DNA of 64,000 bases from Acinetobacter pittii (GCF_034064985.1 NZ_CP139249.1:1612001-1676000), one strand, 5' to 3'; shown: positions 43,278-52,531, counted from the first letter of the stretch. Numbers and translations are program-made. Notes: a model not told the origin generated them from the letters alone.

Positions 43278-44732
43278 ATGAATACATTACGTTTAACTAC
43301 TCTTGCATTAGGTTTGATGGTTTCAGGCATAGCTGCGGCTCAAACTTATGTGGTTGACCGTTATCAAGACGATAGCAATAAAGGCTCTTTACGCTGGGCA
43401 ATTGAACAAGCTAATGCAAACCCAGGCGAAGCTAGCGACATTTTGATTCAAGCAGTAGGCAAGGCGCCTTATGCGATTAAATTAAATAGTGCACTTCCTG
43501 AAATTAAAGCACCTGTCAAAATCATTGGTACTCAGTGGGATAAAACTGGCGAATACATCGCAATTGATGGTTCAAACTATATTAAAGGCGAAGGTGCAAA
43601 AGCTTGTCCAGGTGCAAACCCTGAGCAGTACGGCACCAATGTACGTACTATGACTTTACCAGGGTTGGTACTACGTGACGTCAACAATGTCACTTTAAAA
43701 GGTTTGGACATTCATCGCTTCTGTATTGGTGTATTGATTAACCGTTCAAGCAATAACCTCATCCAACACAACCGTATTAGTAATAACTATGGTGGTGCTG
43801 GTGTTATGTTGACGGGTGATGATGGTCAAGGTAACCCAACTGCAACCACGACCAATAACAACAAAGTTTTAGACAACATCTTCCAAGACAATGGTGATGG
43901 TTTAGAACTGACCCGTGGCGCTGCGTTTAACTTAATTGCAAATAACCATTTTGTTTCAACCAAAACAAATCCTGAACCATCACAAGGCATTGAAATTTTG
44001 TGGGGCAATGACAATGCGGTAGTTGGTAATAAATTCGAAAACTATTCAGATGGCTTACAGATTAACTGGGGCAAACGTAACTATATCGCCTACAATGAAA
44101 TGACCAATAACTCGATTGGTTTCAACATGACAGGCGATGGCAACATTCTTGATAGCAATAGAGTGCATGGTAATCGTATTGGTGTTGCTATTCGTTCGGA
44201 AAAAGATGCAAATGCAAGAATTACATTGACTAAAAACCTGATTTGGGACAATGGTAAAGATATTAAACGCTGTGAAGCTGGCGGTTCGTGTGTACCAGAT
44301 CAGCGTTTAGGGGCAATTGTATTTGGAGTGCCTGCACTTGAGCATGAAGGGTTTGTTGGCTCTCGTGGTGGTGGTGTGGTTGTTGACCCATCTAAACAGC
44401 AAAAAACATGTACTCAGCCAAATGAACAAGGCTGTAATGCTCAACCTAATCAGGGTATTAAAGCTCCTAAATTAACTGCGAACAAAGGTTCATTGGCTGT
44501 AGAAATTAATGGTTTACCAAATCAACGTTACCAAATTGAATTTTTTGGCAATCAAAATGCGGCATCAAAAGAAGCTGAGCAATATTTAGGAGCAATAACT
44601 GTTGCTACAGATGCACAAGGGATCGCAAAAGCAAATTGGAAGCCGTCTGTAAAAGTTGCCTCAATTACAGCGAATGTAACTGATCACGTTGGAGCGACGT
44701 CTGAACTTAGTTCGGCCGTGCAAACTAAATAA
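43278..44732 (+). CDS. quiC: 3-dehydroshikimate dehydratase, periplasmic
   Basis: Converts 3-dehydroshikimate to protocatechuate. 484 aa, signal peptide ending SGIAAA-Q. The body is a right-handed parallel beta-helix with Asn-rich repeats (NNLIQHNRISNN, FNLIANNHF, RNYIAYNEMTNNS, FNMTGDGNILDSN). A C-terminal beta-sandwich (about 385-484) follows. This beta-helix type is characteristic of Acinetobacter QuiC and differs from the TIM-barrel AsbF or HPPD-fused enzymes. Confidence 0.9.
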   Translation: MNTLRLTTLALGLMVSGIAAAQTYVVDRYQDDSNKGSLRWAIEQANANPGEASDILIQAVGKAPYAIKLNSALPEIKAPVKIIGTQWDKTGEYIAIDGSNYIKGEGAKACPGANPEQYGTNVRTMTLPGLVLRDVNNVTLKGLDIHRFCIGVLINRSSNNLIQHNRISNNYGGAGVMLTGDDGQGNPTATTTNNNKVLDNIFQDNGDGLELTRGAAFNLIANNHFVSTKTNPEPSQGIEILWGNDNAVVGNKFENYSDGLQINWGKRNYIAYNEMTNNSIGFNMTGDGNILDSNRVHGNRIGVAIRSEKDANARITLTKNLIWDNGKDIKRCEAGGSCVPDQRLGAIVFGVPALEHEGFVGSRGGGVVVDPSKQQKTCTQPNEQGCNAQPNQGIKAPKLTANKGSLAVEINGLPNQRYQIEFFGNQNAASKEAEQYLGAITVATDAQGIAKANWKPSVKVASITANVTDHVGATSELSSAVQTK

Positions 44733-44746
44733 TAACAATAAGGAAA

Positions 44747-44765
44747 GCGCCTCAACCTGAGGCGC
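44747..44765 (+). other. GC-rich hairpin between quiC and quiX
   Basis: GCGCCTCA-ACC-TGAGGCGC, a perfect 8-bp stem with a 3-base loop. No T-run follows, so it is more likely an mRNA processing or stabilising element than a terminator. Confidence 0.5.
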
Positions 44766-44801
44766 AGCATAGAAATATAGAAATGATAAAAGGGATTTGA
44801 A

Positions 44802-46121
44802 ATGCCAAATTTAATGAAATTGAGTGTTTTAACACTCGCTGTATTAGGTAGCCAATTTGCGCTCGCGAATGAGTCTTGGTCACAAGACCGTCAATGGTTG
44901 TTAGGCGACTGGAATGGAAAACGCCAGCAATTAGAGCAGCAGGGCTATAAATTTACAGCTTCTATTATGAGCCAAAGTGCTACAAATTTAGATGGTGGTT
45001 ACAACGACAGCAATACTTTTGAAAATGCTGCGCAACTTTCTTTAGGTGCAAACTTCGATTTAGAAAAAATCGCTGGATGGAAAGATACAACAGCGAGCCT
45101 AGTCGTGACTAAACGTGACGGCAATGCACTAACTCTCGAGCGTATTAAAGACCCACGTTCTAGCCAATTGGGCAATGCTCAAGAAATTTACGGACGCGGT
45201 AAAATCTGGCGTCTGTCTCAAGCGTGGGTGAAGAAGGGTTTTGTTGATAATACTGTACAGGTCAAATTTGGTCGTATGGGGATGTCAGAGGACTTTAATA
45301 GTTCTCAATGTGAATTTCAGAACTTATTGCTCTGCGGTGGGCAGTTAGGAAAATCAATTGGTTCAATTTGGTATAACTCACCAGTAGGTGTTTGGGCGAC
45401 AAACGTTAAATATCAGTTTGCACCTGAATGGACTTTCGGGTTGGGTGTGTATGAAGTAAATCCAGACAACATTAAAACCGAATCAAATAGTGATGGTTTT
45501 AATCTGGATATGAACAATGTGAAGGGTGCAACCATACCGGTTGAGCTGGCGTGGAAACCAAAACTTGCTGCCTTTAATGGTTTGCCGGGTGAATATAAAG
45601 TAGGTGCACTGTATTCAACCGCAGAAGCCAATGATATTAAAACTGCCGGTAAAGTGCATGACGGAAAACAAAGCTTCTGGATTAATGCACAACAACAACT
45701 GACGAATAAAGGCCAAGATCCGAAACGCGGTTTATATATCAGTTTTAATGGTGTTGTAAATGATAAAGCAACTACCTTCGTTCAAAGTACGCAACAGCTT
45801 GCTCTTTGGTATAAGGGGCCGTTTGATAGCCGTCCAAATGATTCGATTGGTTTTGGTATAGCCAATTATATAGTTAATGACCGTGCTAAAGATAAGCAGA
45901 TCGCAACAAATGAAAGTCGTGGATACTATAGCTATGATTCGATTGCATCTGACTATATTCCAATTCAAGACGACGAATTAAATGTCGAGTTGAACTATAC
46001 CTACCAATGGTCTCCAGCCGTCATGTTACGTCCAAACATTCAATATATTCATCAACCTGCTGGTGTGAAAGAAGTCGATGATGCTTGGGTGGCAGGCCTG
46101 AGTGTAAAAGTTAATTTTTAA
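44802..46121 (+). CDS. quiX: OprB-like outer membrane porin of the quinate cluster
   Basis: 439 aa. Signal peptide ends about residue 22 (QFALA-N). The mature protein begins WLLGDWNGKRQQLEQQGY, the hallmark of OprB-type carbohydrate porins, and ends in a barrel strand VAGLSVKVNF with terminal Phe. It lies between quiC and quiA, so it probably lets quinate or shikimate through the outer membrane to the periplasmic enzymes. Confidence 0.87.
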   Translation: MPNLMKLSVLTLAVLGSQFALANESWSQDRQWLLGDWNGKRQQLEQQGYKFTASIMSQSATNLDGGYNDSNTFENAAQLSLGANFDLEKIAGWKDTTASLVVTKRDGNALTLERIKDPRSSQLGNAQEIYGRGKIWRLSQAWVKKGFVDNTVQVKFGRMGMSEDFNSSQCEFQNLLLCGGQLGKSIGSIWYNSPVGVWATNVKYQFAPEWTFGLGVYEVNPDNIKTESNSDGFNLDMNNVKGATIPVELAWKPKLAAFNGLPGEYKVGALYSTAEANDIKTAGKVHDGKQSFWINAQQQLTNKGQDPKRGLYISFNGVVNDKATTFVQSTQQLALWYKGPFDSRPNDSIGFGIANYIVNDRAKDKQIATNESRGYYSYDSIASDYIPIQDDELNVELNYTYQWSPAVMLRPNIQYIHQPAGVKEVDDAWVAGLSVKVNF

Positions 46122-46203
46122 CAATATTGATGGCTGGTTAGACATAGTTTAACTGGCCCAAATGCTTGAACTATTCGGGTTCAGTATATGTGGAGTAGGA
46201 TCT

Positions 46204-48630
46204 ATGTCTGAGTCAGATTCTAAGTTTCATATCTTATTCAAAATATGGTGTTTTATATTAGGTCTAGTTTTATTGGCTACTGGTGTTTTTTACATCGTAG
46301 GTGGTGGAAAGCTAGTATCTCTTGGTGGTTCTTGGTATTTCCTTATCTCAGGACTGTTTATAACCATTTCAGCAATTAGTATTTTCCGAAAAAAAGCGCT
46401 GGGCGTCTGGATTTTTGCAGCTGTTTTTGTTGGTACCGTAATCTGGTCATTTATTGATGCAGGCTGGGAATTTTGGCCGTTATTCTCGCGGTTAATGTTT
46501 CCTGCTGGTCTTTTTGCCGCACTGCTATTTACCTTACCTTCAATTCGACGTTACCAATTTCAAACGAGCTTGGCATCTTCATCTTATGCTGTAGGTGGAT
46601 TAGTTGTTGTGGGTATGTTGATTGCGCTCTATCAAATGTTCCAACCGCATCCAACAGTAGCAAGTTCAGGTGAAAAACTACCTTTAGTACCAGTTGATCC
46701 TGCTAAAAAACAGGTAAATTGGGAAAATTATGGTAATGATGCAGGCGGTAGCCGCTTTGTTGCTCTCGATCAAATTAACCGAGATAACGTTCATAAACTA
46801 AAAGAAGCTTGGCGTTTTAGAACAGGTGATTTCACAACGGGTAGCGGTAATGGTGCTGAAGACCAAATGACACCGCTACAGGTTGAAAATAGAGTCTTTT
46901 TATGTACACCACATAACAATATTTTTGCGATAGATGCTGACTCGGGCAAACAACTCTGGAAAGCTGAGGTGAACTCTACAGCTGATGCTTGGGAACGTTG
47001 CCGTGGTGTTGCATACTTTGATTCAACTAAACCGCTTGTACAACCAACTTTAGCGGGTGCAAATGCAGTAACTACGGTTGCAACCAATACAGCATGTCCA
47101 CGCCGTGTATATACCAATACACCTGATGGTCGTTTAATTGCAGTCAATGCAGATAACGGTCAGCGCTGTGCTGATTTTGGTGTAAATGGAACGGTTGATT
47201 TGCTAGAAGGTCTTGGGGCTGGAACAAAAGCGCCACGTTTTGAAGTGACTTCTGCACCGACTATTGCGGGTACAACCATTGTGGTGGGTAGCCGTATTGC
47301 CGACAACGTAGCCGCAGATATGCCGGGCGGTGTTATTCGTGGTTATGATGTGATTACGGGTAAACTTCGCTGGGCATTTGACCCGCGCAATCCAAACCCG
47401 AACTATGTACTTAAACCAGGTGAAACCTATAAACGTAGTTCGGCAAACTCATGGGCTGCAATGTCATATGATCCGCAAATGAATACGGTGTTCTTACCTA
47501 TGGGTAGTTCATCTGTCGACATTTGGGGTGGTAACCGTAATCCGTTAGATCATAAATACAATACTTCTGTGTTAGCACTTGATGCGACAACAGGTAAAGA
47601 GAAGTGGGTATATCAAACTGTTCATAACGATTTATGGGACTTTGACTTACCAATGCAACCGAGTCTAGTCGACTTCCCATTAAAAGATGGTACGACAAAA
47701 CCAGCTGTTGTTATTGGAACCAAATCAGGCCAATTCTTTGTTCTTGACCGTGTAACGGGGAAACCGCTGACTAAAGTGATTGAACAACCAGTTAAACCTG
47801 CCAATATCCCGGGTGAACAATACAGCTTAACTCAACCTCGTTCAGTTGAAATGCCTCAAATTGGTAATCAGACTTTAACTGAATCAGATATGTGGGGTGC
47901 AACGCCGTTCGATCAACTGATGTGTCGTATTAACTTTAAGTCAATGCGTTACGAAGGCCTCTTTACTGCACCGGGTACTGATGTTTCATTAAGCTTCCCA
48001 GGTTCTTTGGGCGGTATGAACTGGGGTAGCATCGCTTTTGACCCGACTCATCGTTATATGTTCGTGAACGATATGCGCCTTGGCTTATGGATTCAATTGA
48101 TGGAACAAACTCCAGAGGACATTAAGATTCAGGCAAATGGTGGAGAGAAAGTAAACACAGGTATGGGTGCTGTACCAATGAAAGGCACACCGTATAAAGT
48201 GAATAAAAACCGCTTTATGTCAGCACTAAGCATTCCTTGTCAGAAACCACCATTTGGTACGATGACTGCGATTGATTTGAAAACTCGTCAAATTGCATGG
48301 CAAGTACCACTCGGTACGGTTGAAGATACTGGACCTATGGGAATTAAGATGGGCTTAAGAGCACCGATCGGTATGCCAACTATTGGTGGTCCGATGGCAA
48401 CTCAAGGTGGTTTGGTTTTCTTTGCTGCAACACAAGACTACTATTTACGTGCATTTGATTCATCTACAGGTAAAGAACTGTGGAAATCACGCATGCCAGT
48501 AGGTAGCCAAGGTACTCCAATAAGCTATGTTTCACCTAAAACGGGTAAACAATATGTGGTTGTTACCGCGGGTGGAGCACGTCAATCACCAGATCATGGC
48601 GATTATGTGATCGCTTATACTTTAGAGTAA
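46204..48630 (+). CDS. quiA: PQQ-dependent quinate/shikimate dehydrogenase
   Basis: Membrane-bound quinoprotein that oxidises quinate and shikimate in the periplasm and passes electrons to ubiquinone. 808 aa. Five N-terminal transmembrane helices (about 10-140) as in glucose dehydrogenase, then an eight-bladed propeller with Trp-docking repeats (VNWENYGNDAGGSRF, LRWAFDPRNP, GKEKWVYQTVHNDLWDFD, GKELWKSRMPVGSQGTP). ATG 46204 has GGAG 8 bases before; the longer frame from 46162 is not supported. PQQ genes are not in the window. Last gene of the operon. Confidence 0.93.
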   Translation: MSESDSKFHILFKIWCFILGLVLLATGVFYIVGGGKLVSLGGSWYFLISGLFITISAISIFRKKALGVWIFAAVFVGTVIWSFIDAGWEFWPLFSRLMFPAGLFAALLFTLPSIRRYQFQTSLASSSYAVGGLVVVGMLIALYQMFQPHPTVASSGEKLPLVPVDPAKKQVNWENYGNDAGGSRFVALDQINRDNVHKLKEAWRFRTGDFTTGSGNGAEDQMTPLQVENRVFLCTPHNNIFAIDADSGKQLWKAEVNSTADAWERCRGVAYFDSTKPLVQPTLAGANAVTTVATNTACPRRVYTNTPDGRLIAVNADNGQRCADFGVNGTVDLLEGLGAGTKAPRFEVTSAPTIAGTTIVVGSRIADNVAADMPGGVIRGYDVITGKLRWAFDPRNPNPNYVLKPGETYKRSSANSWAAMSYDPQMNTVFLPMGSSSVDIWGGNRNPLDHKYNTSVLALDATTGKEKWVYQTVHNDLWDFDLPMQPSLVDFPLKDGTTKPAVVIGTKSGQFFVLDRVTGKPLTKVIEQPVKPANIPGEQYSLTQPRSVEMPQIGNQTLTESDMWGATPFDQLMCRINFKSMRYEGLFTAPGTDVSLSFPGSLGGMNWGSIAFDPTHRYMFVNDMRLGLWIQLMEQTPEDIKIQANGGEKVNTGMGAVPMKGTPYKVNKNRFMSALSIPCQKPPFGTMTAIDLKTRQIAWQVPLGTVEDTGPMGIKMGLRAPIGMPTIGGPMATQGGLVFFAATQDYYLRAFDSSTGKELWKSRMPVGSQGTPISYVSPKTGKQYVVVTAGGARQSPDHGDYVIAYTLE

Positions 48631-48640
48631 TAATTAAATG

Positions 48641-48673
48641 AGGCAAAAGAGAGAATTTCTCTTTTGCCTTTAT
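48641..48673 (+). terminator. Terminator of the pca-qui operon
   Basis: AGGCAAAAGAGA / TCTCTTTTGCCT, perfect 12-bp stem with a 5-base loop, followed by TTATCTTT. Confidence 0.8.
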
Positions 48674-49033
48674 CTTTAATATATTTTTTATATAAATGCA
48701 TAAAAGTAAACTCTACATTTTTAACAAGATAGCTTTACCAAATAGTAAAAAAATGCTTGAAGTTATTGTCAAACTTAAAATATTCCTAAAAGTAATTCAT
48801 CTTGAACACTAGACACAGTCGAACTATTAAGCATTTTTTTATAATGTTTTACCTATAAATAAAAGACAAGTATTTATTAAGTTTTGTTTAACTTAACGTT
48901 GTGAATTTTAATTAGAAATAAACATTATCAAGTTTTTGATAGAAAAATTTAGGTTATTTTTGTTGGAAAAATGAGCGTAAATATATACTTATATTATATT
49001 TATATAATTTATTGGGTTGCGTTAGAATGGTCG
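48674..49033. other. AT-rich gap before the candidate small RNA
   Basis: No ORF of note. It is strongly AT-rich from about 48860 to 49015 and may hold upstream activating sequence for the small RNA; TAGAAT at 49023-49028 is the best -10 element, with no convincing -35. Confidence 0.4.
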
Positions 49034-49123
49034 TCGCAGGTTATTACTATCCAGTAATAATTTGTATTTCAGGAATTTAAGCTCTTTTTAGCTTAAGGCT
49101 CATCGCAAGATGAGCCTTTTTTT
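49034..49123 (+). ncRNA. Candidate small regulatory RNA
   Basis: Three hairpins in about 80 bases and no ORF. A: TTATTACT/AGTAATAA (49041-49060), loop ATCC. B: TTAAGCT/AGCTTAA (49077-49096), loop CTTTTT. C: AAGGCTCATC-GCAA-GATGAGCCTT (49095-49118) with a GNRA loop and seven T's to 49123, an excellent intrinsic terminator. A -10 like TAGAAT lies at 49023-49028. B and C share two bases and may alternate. The unstructured TTTGTATTTCAGGA between A and B could be a target-pairing site. No family recognised. Confidence 0.6.
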
Positions 49124-49157
49124 ATGACATGACGAAAGCTATTTTTAATTACTATTA

Positions 49158-49169
49158 AAATAGCCTAAG
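49158..49169 (+). repeat. Copy of the AAATAGCCTAAG motif
   Basis: Exact copy, followed by TAAA as in the 20824 and 51623 copies. Lies between the small RNA candidate and the DUF6438 gene. Confidence 0.6.
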
Positions 49170-49276
49170 TAAAATTAAGCGAATAAATGCCGATGAGAAT
49201 CACAAAAAATAGTCTTTAATGACAAGAAGTATATGATTTGTTAAATTAAAGCCACTTGATAATAATAGGTGATGTA

Positions 49277-49744
49277 ATGAGATTTTTGGTTCTTGCAACT
49301 TTATCTGGTTTAGCTTTGATGGGTTGTGCTTCTGTTCAGCAAGCACCGAATACACAAGAGACAATTCGTTATGCTTCTAGCCCATGCTTTGGCGCTTGTC
49401 CGATTTATTCTGTAGAAGTAACACCTACAGGTTTAATTCGCTTTGAAGGTAAACAATACACTAAGGCTATAGGCGTTAAAGAAATTCAAGGTAGCGTAAA
49501 AGATTATAAAAAACTTGCAGATGATCTAAAAACTTATCGCCCTGAAACAGGTACACAATCAAAAACTGCGGGTTGCCAGCAAACAGCGACCGACATGTCT
49601 AGCTACTACATTACTTGGATTCAACCTAATGGCACAGAAACTAAATTAAGCCATTACACAGGTTGTATCTCTCCAGCAAATAATAGATTGAACAAAGTAA
49701 TGGAAAAACTACCTGAACAATTAGGCATTAAAGATCTAATTTAA
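49277..49744 (+). CDS. DUF6438-type lipoprotein
   Basis: 155 aa. Lipobox signal MRFLVLATLSGLALMGC. The body has SSPCFGACPIYSVEVTPTGLIRFEGKQY, the cysteine-containing CFGxCPxY motif I associate with DUF6438, and later TAGCQQTATDMSSYYITW and YTGCISP, which supply two more Cys for disulfides. ATG 49277 has GGTGAT. Function unknown. Confidence 0.75.
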   Translation: MRFLVLATLSGLALMGCASVQQAPNTQETIRYASSPCFGACPIYSVEVTPTGLIRFEGKQYTKAIGVKEIQGSVKDYKKLADDLKTYRPETGTQSKTAGCQQTATDMSSYYITWIQPNGTETKLSHYTGCISPANNRLNKVMEKLPEQLGIKDLI

Positions 49745-49748
49745 TGAT

Positions 49749-49775
49749 AAAAGCCCCAAAATCTTGGGGCTTTTT
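49749..49775 (+). terminator. Terminator of the DUF6438 gene
   Basis: AAAAGCCCCAA-AATC-TTGGGGCTTTT plus further T's. Confidence 0.85.
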
Positions 49776-49836
49776 CTTGTTAAGAAGAATTATAAACTTA
49801 AAAGTTTTACTTTAAGTATTCCTAAACAAATCAGCG

Positions 49837-49861
49837 TATAATACATATTATAAAAATGTAT
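49837..49861 (+). promoter_or_regulatory. Promoter with overlapping palindrome before the YeeE operon
   Basis: A perfect -10 TATAAT (49837-49842) overlaps the inverted repeat ATACAT-N9-ATGTAT (49841-49861). The AT-rich palindrome at the start site resembles operators of ArsR-type sulfide/persulfide sensors such as BigR. No regulator gene is adjacent. Confidence 0.5.
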
Positions 49862-49879
49862 ATTGTAAAGCGTGGTTAT

Positions 49880-50293
49880 ATGTCAAATATTGTCTATGCC
49901 TTTTTGGGTGGTTTATTACTAGGCATCGCAACAGTTGGATATTTATATATAAATGGCCGTATAGCCGGAATTAGTGGTTTGCTTGCTCAAATCATTAATC
50001 CTACTAAAGATACTTTTAAAAGTTCTGCATTCTGGTTTATTGCGGGACTTGTGCTTACACCTTTCATATATGGTTATTTTTATCACCCTGAAATTGAAAT
50101 TAAAGCCAATTCATTTGCACTTATTCTAGCAGGTGTACTTGTAGGCTTTGGTACTCGGCTTGGATCAGGCTGTACAAGTGGCCATGGCATTTGTGGTATG
50201 AGCAGGCTATCAAAACGCTCGATGATAGCGACAGCAGTTTTTATGTTTGCTGGCATATTAACGGTTTATATCATTCGTCATGTGTTGGGGTAG
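49880..50293 (+). CDS. YeeE/YedE-family membrane protein (first half)
   Basis: 138 aa, four predicted transmembrane helices. The motif [23 protein letters not shown] is the Cys-containing transport signature of YeeE/YedE (thiosulfate/sulfur-compound permeases). ATG 49880 is preferred over 49856, which falls almost at the predicted transcription start. It overlaps no other gene and lies 4 bp before its partner half-protein. Confidence 0.82.
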   Translation: MSNIVYAFLGGLLLGIATVGYLYINGRIAGISGLLAQIINPTKDTFKSSAFWFIAGLVLTPFIYGYFYHPEIEIKANSFALILAGVLVGFGTRLGSGCTSGHGICGMSRLSKRSMIATAVFMFAGILTVYIIRHVLG

Positions 50294-50297
50294 TCTT

Positions 50298-50711
50298 ATG
50301 AAAAATATTTTTGCTTTTTTATTTGGTAGCTTATTTTCATTAGGTTTGATGATCTCTGGAATGTCTAATCCAGAAAAGGTGTTAGGTTTTCTAGATATTT
50401 TTGGGCAGTGGGATATTAGCTTAATGTTTGTAATGTTAGGTGCTATTGCTGTGGCATTTATTCCATTTCAAAAGGCTATAAAAAGTCCTAAAACACTCTT
50501 TAATGAACAAATTCAATTACCAACAAATACACAGATTGACCAAAGGTTAATTGTGGGCGCTTTTATTTTCGGTATAGGCTGGGGAATAGCTGGTATATGT
50601 CCAGCGCCTGCTTTAACGCTTATTGGGTTAGGACATTTTGAAGCGCTTTATTTTATTGTCGCAATGTTATTAGGAATGTTTATTTACCGAATTTTAAATA
50701 AAGGAAATTAA
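50298..50711 (+). CDS. YeeE/YedE-family membrane protein (second half, DUF6691-like)
   Basis: 137 aa, about four transmembrane helices. N-terminus GSLFSLGLMISGMSNPEKVLGFLDIFG and later FGIGWGIAGICPAPALTLIG, with the second conserved Cys-Pro, mark the companion half of a split YeeE transporter. GGGG about 7 bases before ATG 50298. Both halves together would make the full sulfur-compound channel; the MBL gene follows 4 bp later. Confidence 0.82.
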   Translation: MKNIFAFLFGSLFSLGLMISGMSNPEKVLGFLDIFGQWDISLMFVMLGAIAVAFIPFQKAIKSPKTLFNEQIQLPTNTQIDQRLIVGAFIFGIGWGIAGICPAPALTLIGLGHFEALYFIVAMLLGMFIYRILNKGN

Positions 50712-50715
50712 GCCT

Positions 50716-51588
50716 ATGCAACAACCTCTAGTAAAAGATTTTTTTGATGAAAACACCAATACTTTTAGCTATGTTGTTGCGGATTTAGCGACTCTTCAAT
50801 GCACTATTATTGATAGCGTGCTTGATTACGATGCCGCATCGGCCACTACAAAAACAACCAATGCTGATCTGATTGTCGATTATGTCTTGGCTCAAAACTT
50901 CAAAGTACAATGGATTTTAGAAACCCATGTACATGCCGACCATATGACCGCGGCTCAATATTTAAAATCTAAATTGGGCGGTACAATTGCGATTAGTCAA
51001 AAAATCTCGGTAGTACAAGAAACATTTTCGGCTATCTATAATTTTGATTTTAAGAAATTTAATGAAAATCAGCCCTTTGATTATTTATTCGAAGATTATG
51101 AAAATTTCAAAATCGGGGAGATAGAAGCCTATAACATTCCTACACCAGGGCATACACCTGCTTGCTTAAGCTATGTGATTGATGATGCTGTTTTTGTCGG
51201 GGATACCTTATTTATGCCTGATTATGGTTCGGCCAGATGCGACTTTCCTAAAGGAAGTGCTGCCGAGCTTTATGATTCAGTACAAAAGCTTTATACACTT
51301 CCCGACAATATGCGCATGTTTCTATGCCATGACTATAAGCCTGAAGGTCGTGATGAATATGTCTGTCAAACAGATATAAAAACTCAAAAGCAAAGCAATA
51401 TTCATTTAAATCGACGCGTTTCCAAAGAATCATTCATAAAAATGCGCCAAGAAAGAGATGCAACTTTGGCAATGCCAAAATTAATTCTGCCTTCAATTCA
51501 AATTAATATGAATGGTGGAAATTTTCCGGAACCTGAAGCGAATGGCATCCGTTATTTGAAAATCCCTTTCAATTACTTTTATAAATAG
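50716..51588 (+). CDS. MBL-fold persulfide dioxygenase-like hydrolase (ETHE1/Blh type)
   Basis: 290 aa. Metal site THVHADHMTA (HxHxDH), His in PGHTPACLSY, Asp in GDTLFMPDYGSARCDFP and final His in FLCHDYKPEGR. The PDYGSARCDFP stretch is typical of ETHE1/Blh enzymes, which oxidise glutathione persulfide to sulfite. With two YeeE-like genes upstream it forms a sulfide-detoxification operon like bigR-blh of Xylella and Agrobacterium. Its stop codon lies within a copy of the repeat motif. Confidence 0.85.
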   Translation: MQQPLVKDFFDENTNTFSYVVADLATLQCTIIDSVLDYDAASATTKTTNADLIVDYVLAQNFKVQWILETHVHADHMTAAQYLKSKLGGTIAISQKISVVQETFSAIYNFDFKKFNENQPFDYLFEDYENFKIGEIEAYNIPTPGHTPACLSYVIDDAVFVGDTLFMPDYGSARCDFPKGSAAELYDSVQKLYTLPDNMRMFLCHDYKPEGRDEYVCQTDIKTQKQSNIHLNRRVSKESFIKMRQERDATLAMPKLILPSIQINMNGGNFPEPEANGIRYLKIPFNYFYK

Positions 51589-51670
51589 CCTAAGCATTTA
51601 TTCAGGATCGTTCAATCTATTCAAATAGCCTAAGTAAATAGTAAAATTGACCCTATCAAAATAGCCTAAG
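51583..51670 (+). repeat. Three spaced copies of AAATAGCCTAAG
   Basis: Exact copies at 51583-51594, 51623-51634 and 51659-51670, with start-to-start distances of 40 and 36 bases. The intervening sequence is not obviously repeated. Lies between two convergent genes, overlapping the MBL stop codon. Confidence 0.65.
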
Positions 51671-51676
51671 CGAGAT

Positions 51677-52489
51677 TTAAAGAACTTGTCTTAAATCCCG
51701 CGCAGTCTCTTGCAATAGGGGCAAAATATGTTGAATTAAATATTCTTCAGTTGTTCTCATGGTTGGAGAAACAATGTTTAAAGCAGCAACCACTTTAAAG
51801 TCTTGTCCATAAATCGGTACGGCGAGCGCATGAACTCCTAATTCGTGTTCTTCACGTGAATAACACCAGTCTTGTTCTCGAATCTCTTGTAGTAACTCTA
51901 GAAATTTATCATTTTCGACATGCGTATATTTGGTTAGACGCTGAAGAGGATATTTTTGGAGCCAGTCCAATTGCTCTTCTTGGCTTAAATGTGCCAGTAA
52001 AATTTTACCTGCAGATGTCGCATGAGCAGGCAGACGGTTACCCAAGTGCAAACCATATGGATTTACCCGGTCAGTTTGTTGGTGGGCAGCACTACGGGCA
52101 ATGGTAATGGCTTCATAACCATCAAGTACCATCACTGAATAAATAAGGGAAGTCTGGTTAGTTAGAAGGTTTAATAAAGGCTGGGACACTTTTGGAAGCT
52201 GAGCTGCACCTAAATAAGCTCCTGAAAATTTGAGAACTTTAGGTGTTAAATAATAATAGTGACCATCTGACTCAAGATAACCTAAATATTCTAAAGTTAA
52301 TAAATGGCGTCTTGCTGCCGCTCGGGTGAGTCCAGTTTTTTCGGCCGCCTTAGAAATATTTAAACGATGTTGATTACTGCTAAAGCTATCTAAAATTGAC
52401 ATACCTTTACCGATGCCAGCAATGTAATCTTCATGACGAATCGTTTTTTTATTGTCCTGATTCTGGATTATCCGTTCATCTTTACTCAT
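51677..52489 (-). CDS. IclR-family regulator of the PcaU/PobR type
   Basis: 270 aa. The N-terminal winged helix (HEDYIAGIGKGMSILDSF, LTRAAARRHLLTLEYLGYL) and the effector domain (GNRLPAHATSAGKILLAHLS, REEHELGVHALAVPI) match the beta-ketoadipate group of IclR proteins (PcaU, PobR, PcaR), which respond to protocatechuate, 4-hydroxybenzoate or 3-oxoadipate. AAGGAT precedes the ATG. It follows the LysR gene by 42 bp on the same strand. It is the only such regulator in the window, so it is a candidate PcaU, though far from pcaI. Confidence 0.8.
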   Translation of the reverse strand: MSKDERIIQNQDNKKTIRHEDYIAGIGKGMSILDSFSSNQHRLNISKAAEKTGLTRAAARRHLLTLEYLGYLESDGHYYYLTPKVLKFSGAYLGAAQLPKVSQPLLNLLTNQTSLIYSVMVLDGYEAITIARSAAHQQTDRVNPYGLHLGNRLPAHATSAGKILLAHLSQEEQLDWLQKYPLQRLTKYTHVENDKFLELLQEIREQDWCYSREEHELGVHALAVPIYGQDFKVVAALNIVSPTMRTTEEYLIQHILPLLQETARDLRQVL

Positions 52490-52531
52490 TACTGATCCTT
52501 GTACGATAGAAGCTTAATAGATCAATTCGCT

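Noticed and set aside
46791..47147. 118-codon minus-strand frame
   Set aside because: Antisense to quiA propeller repeats; translation shows no known domain.
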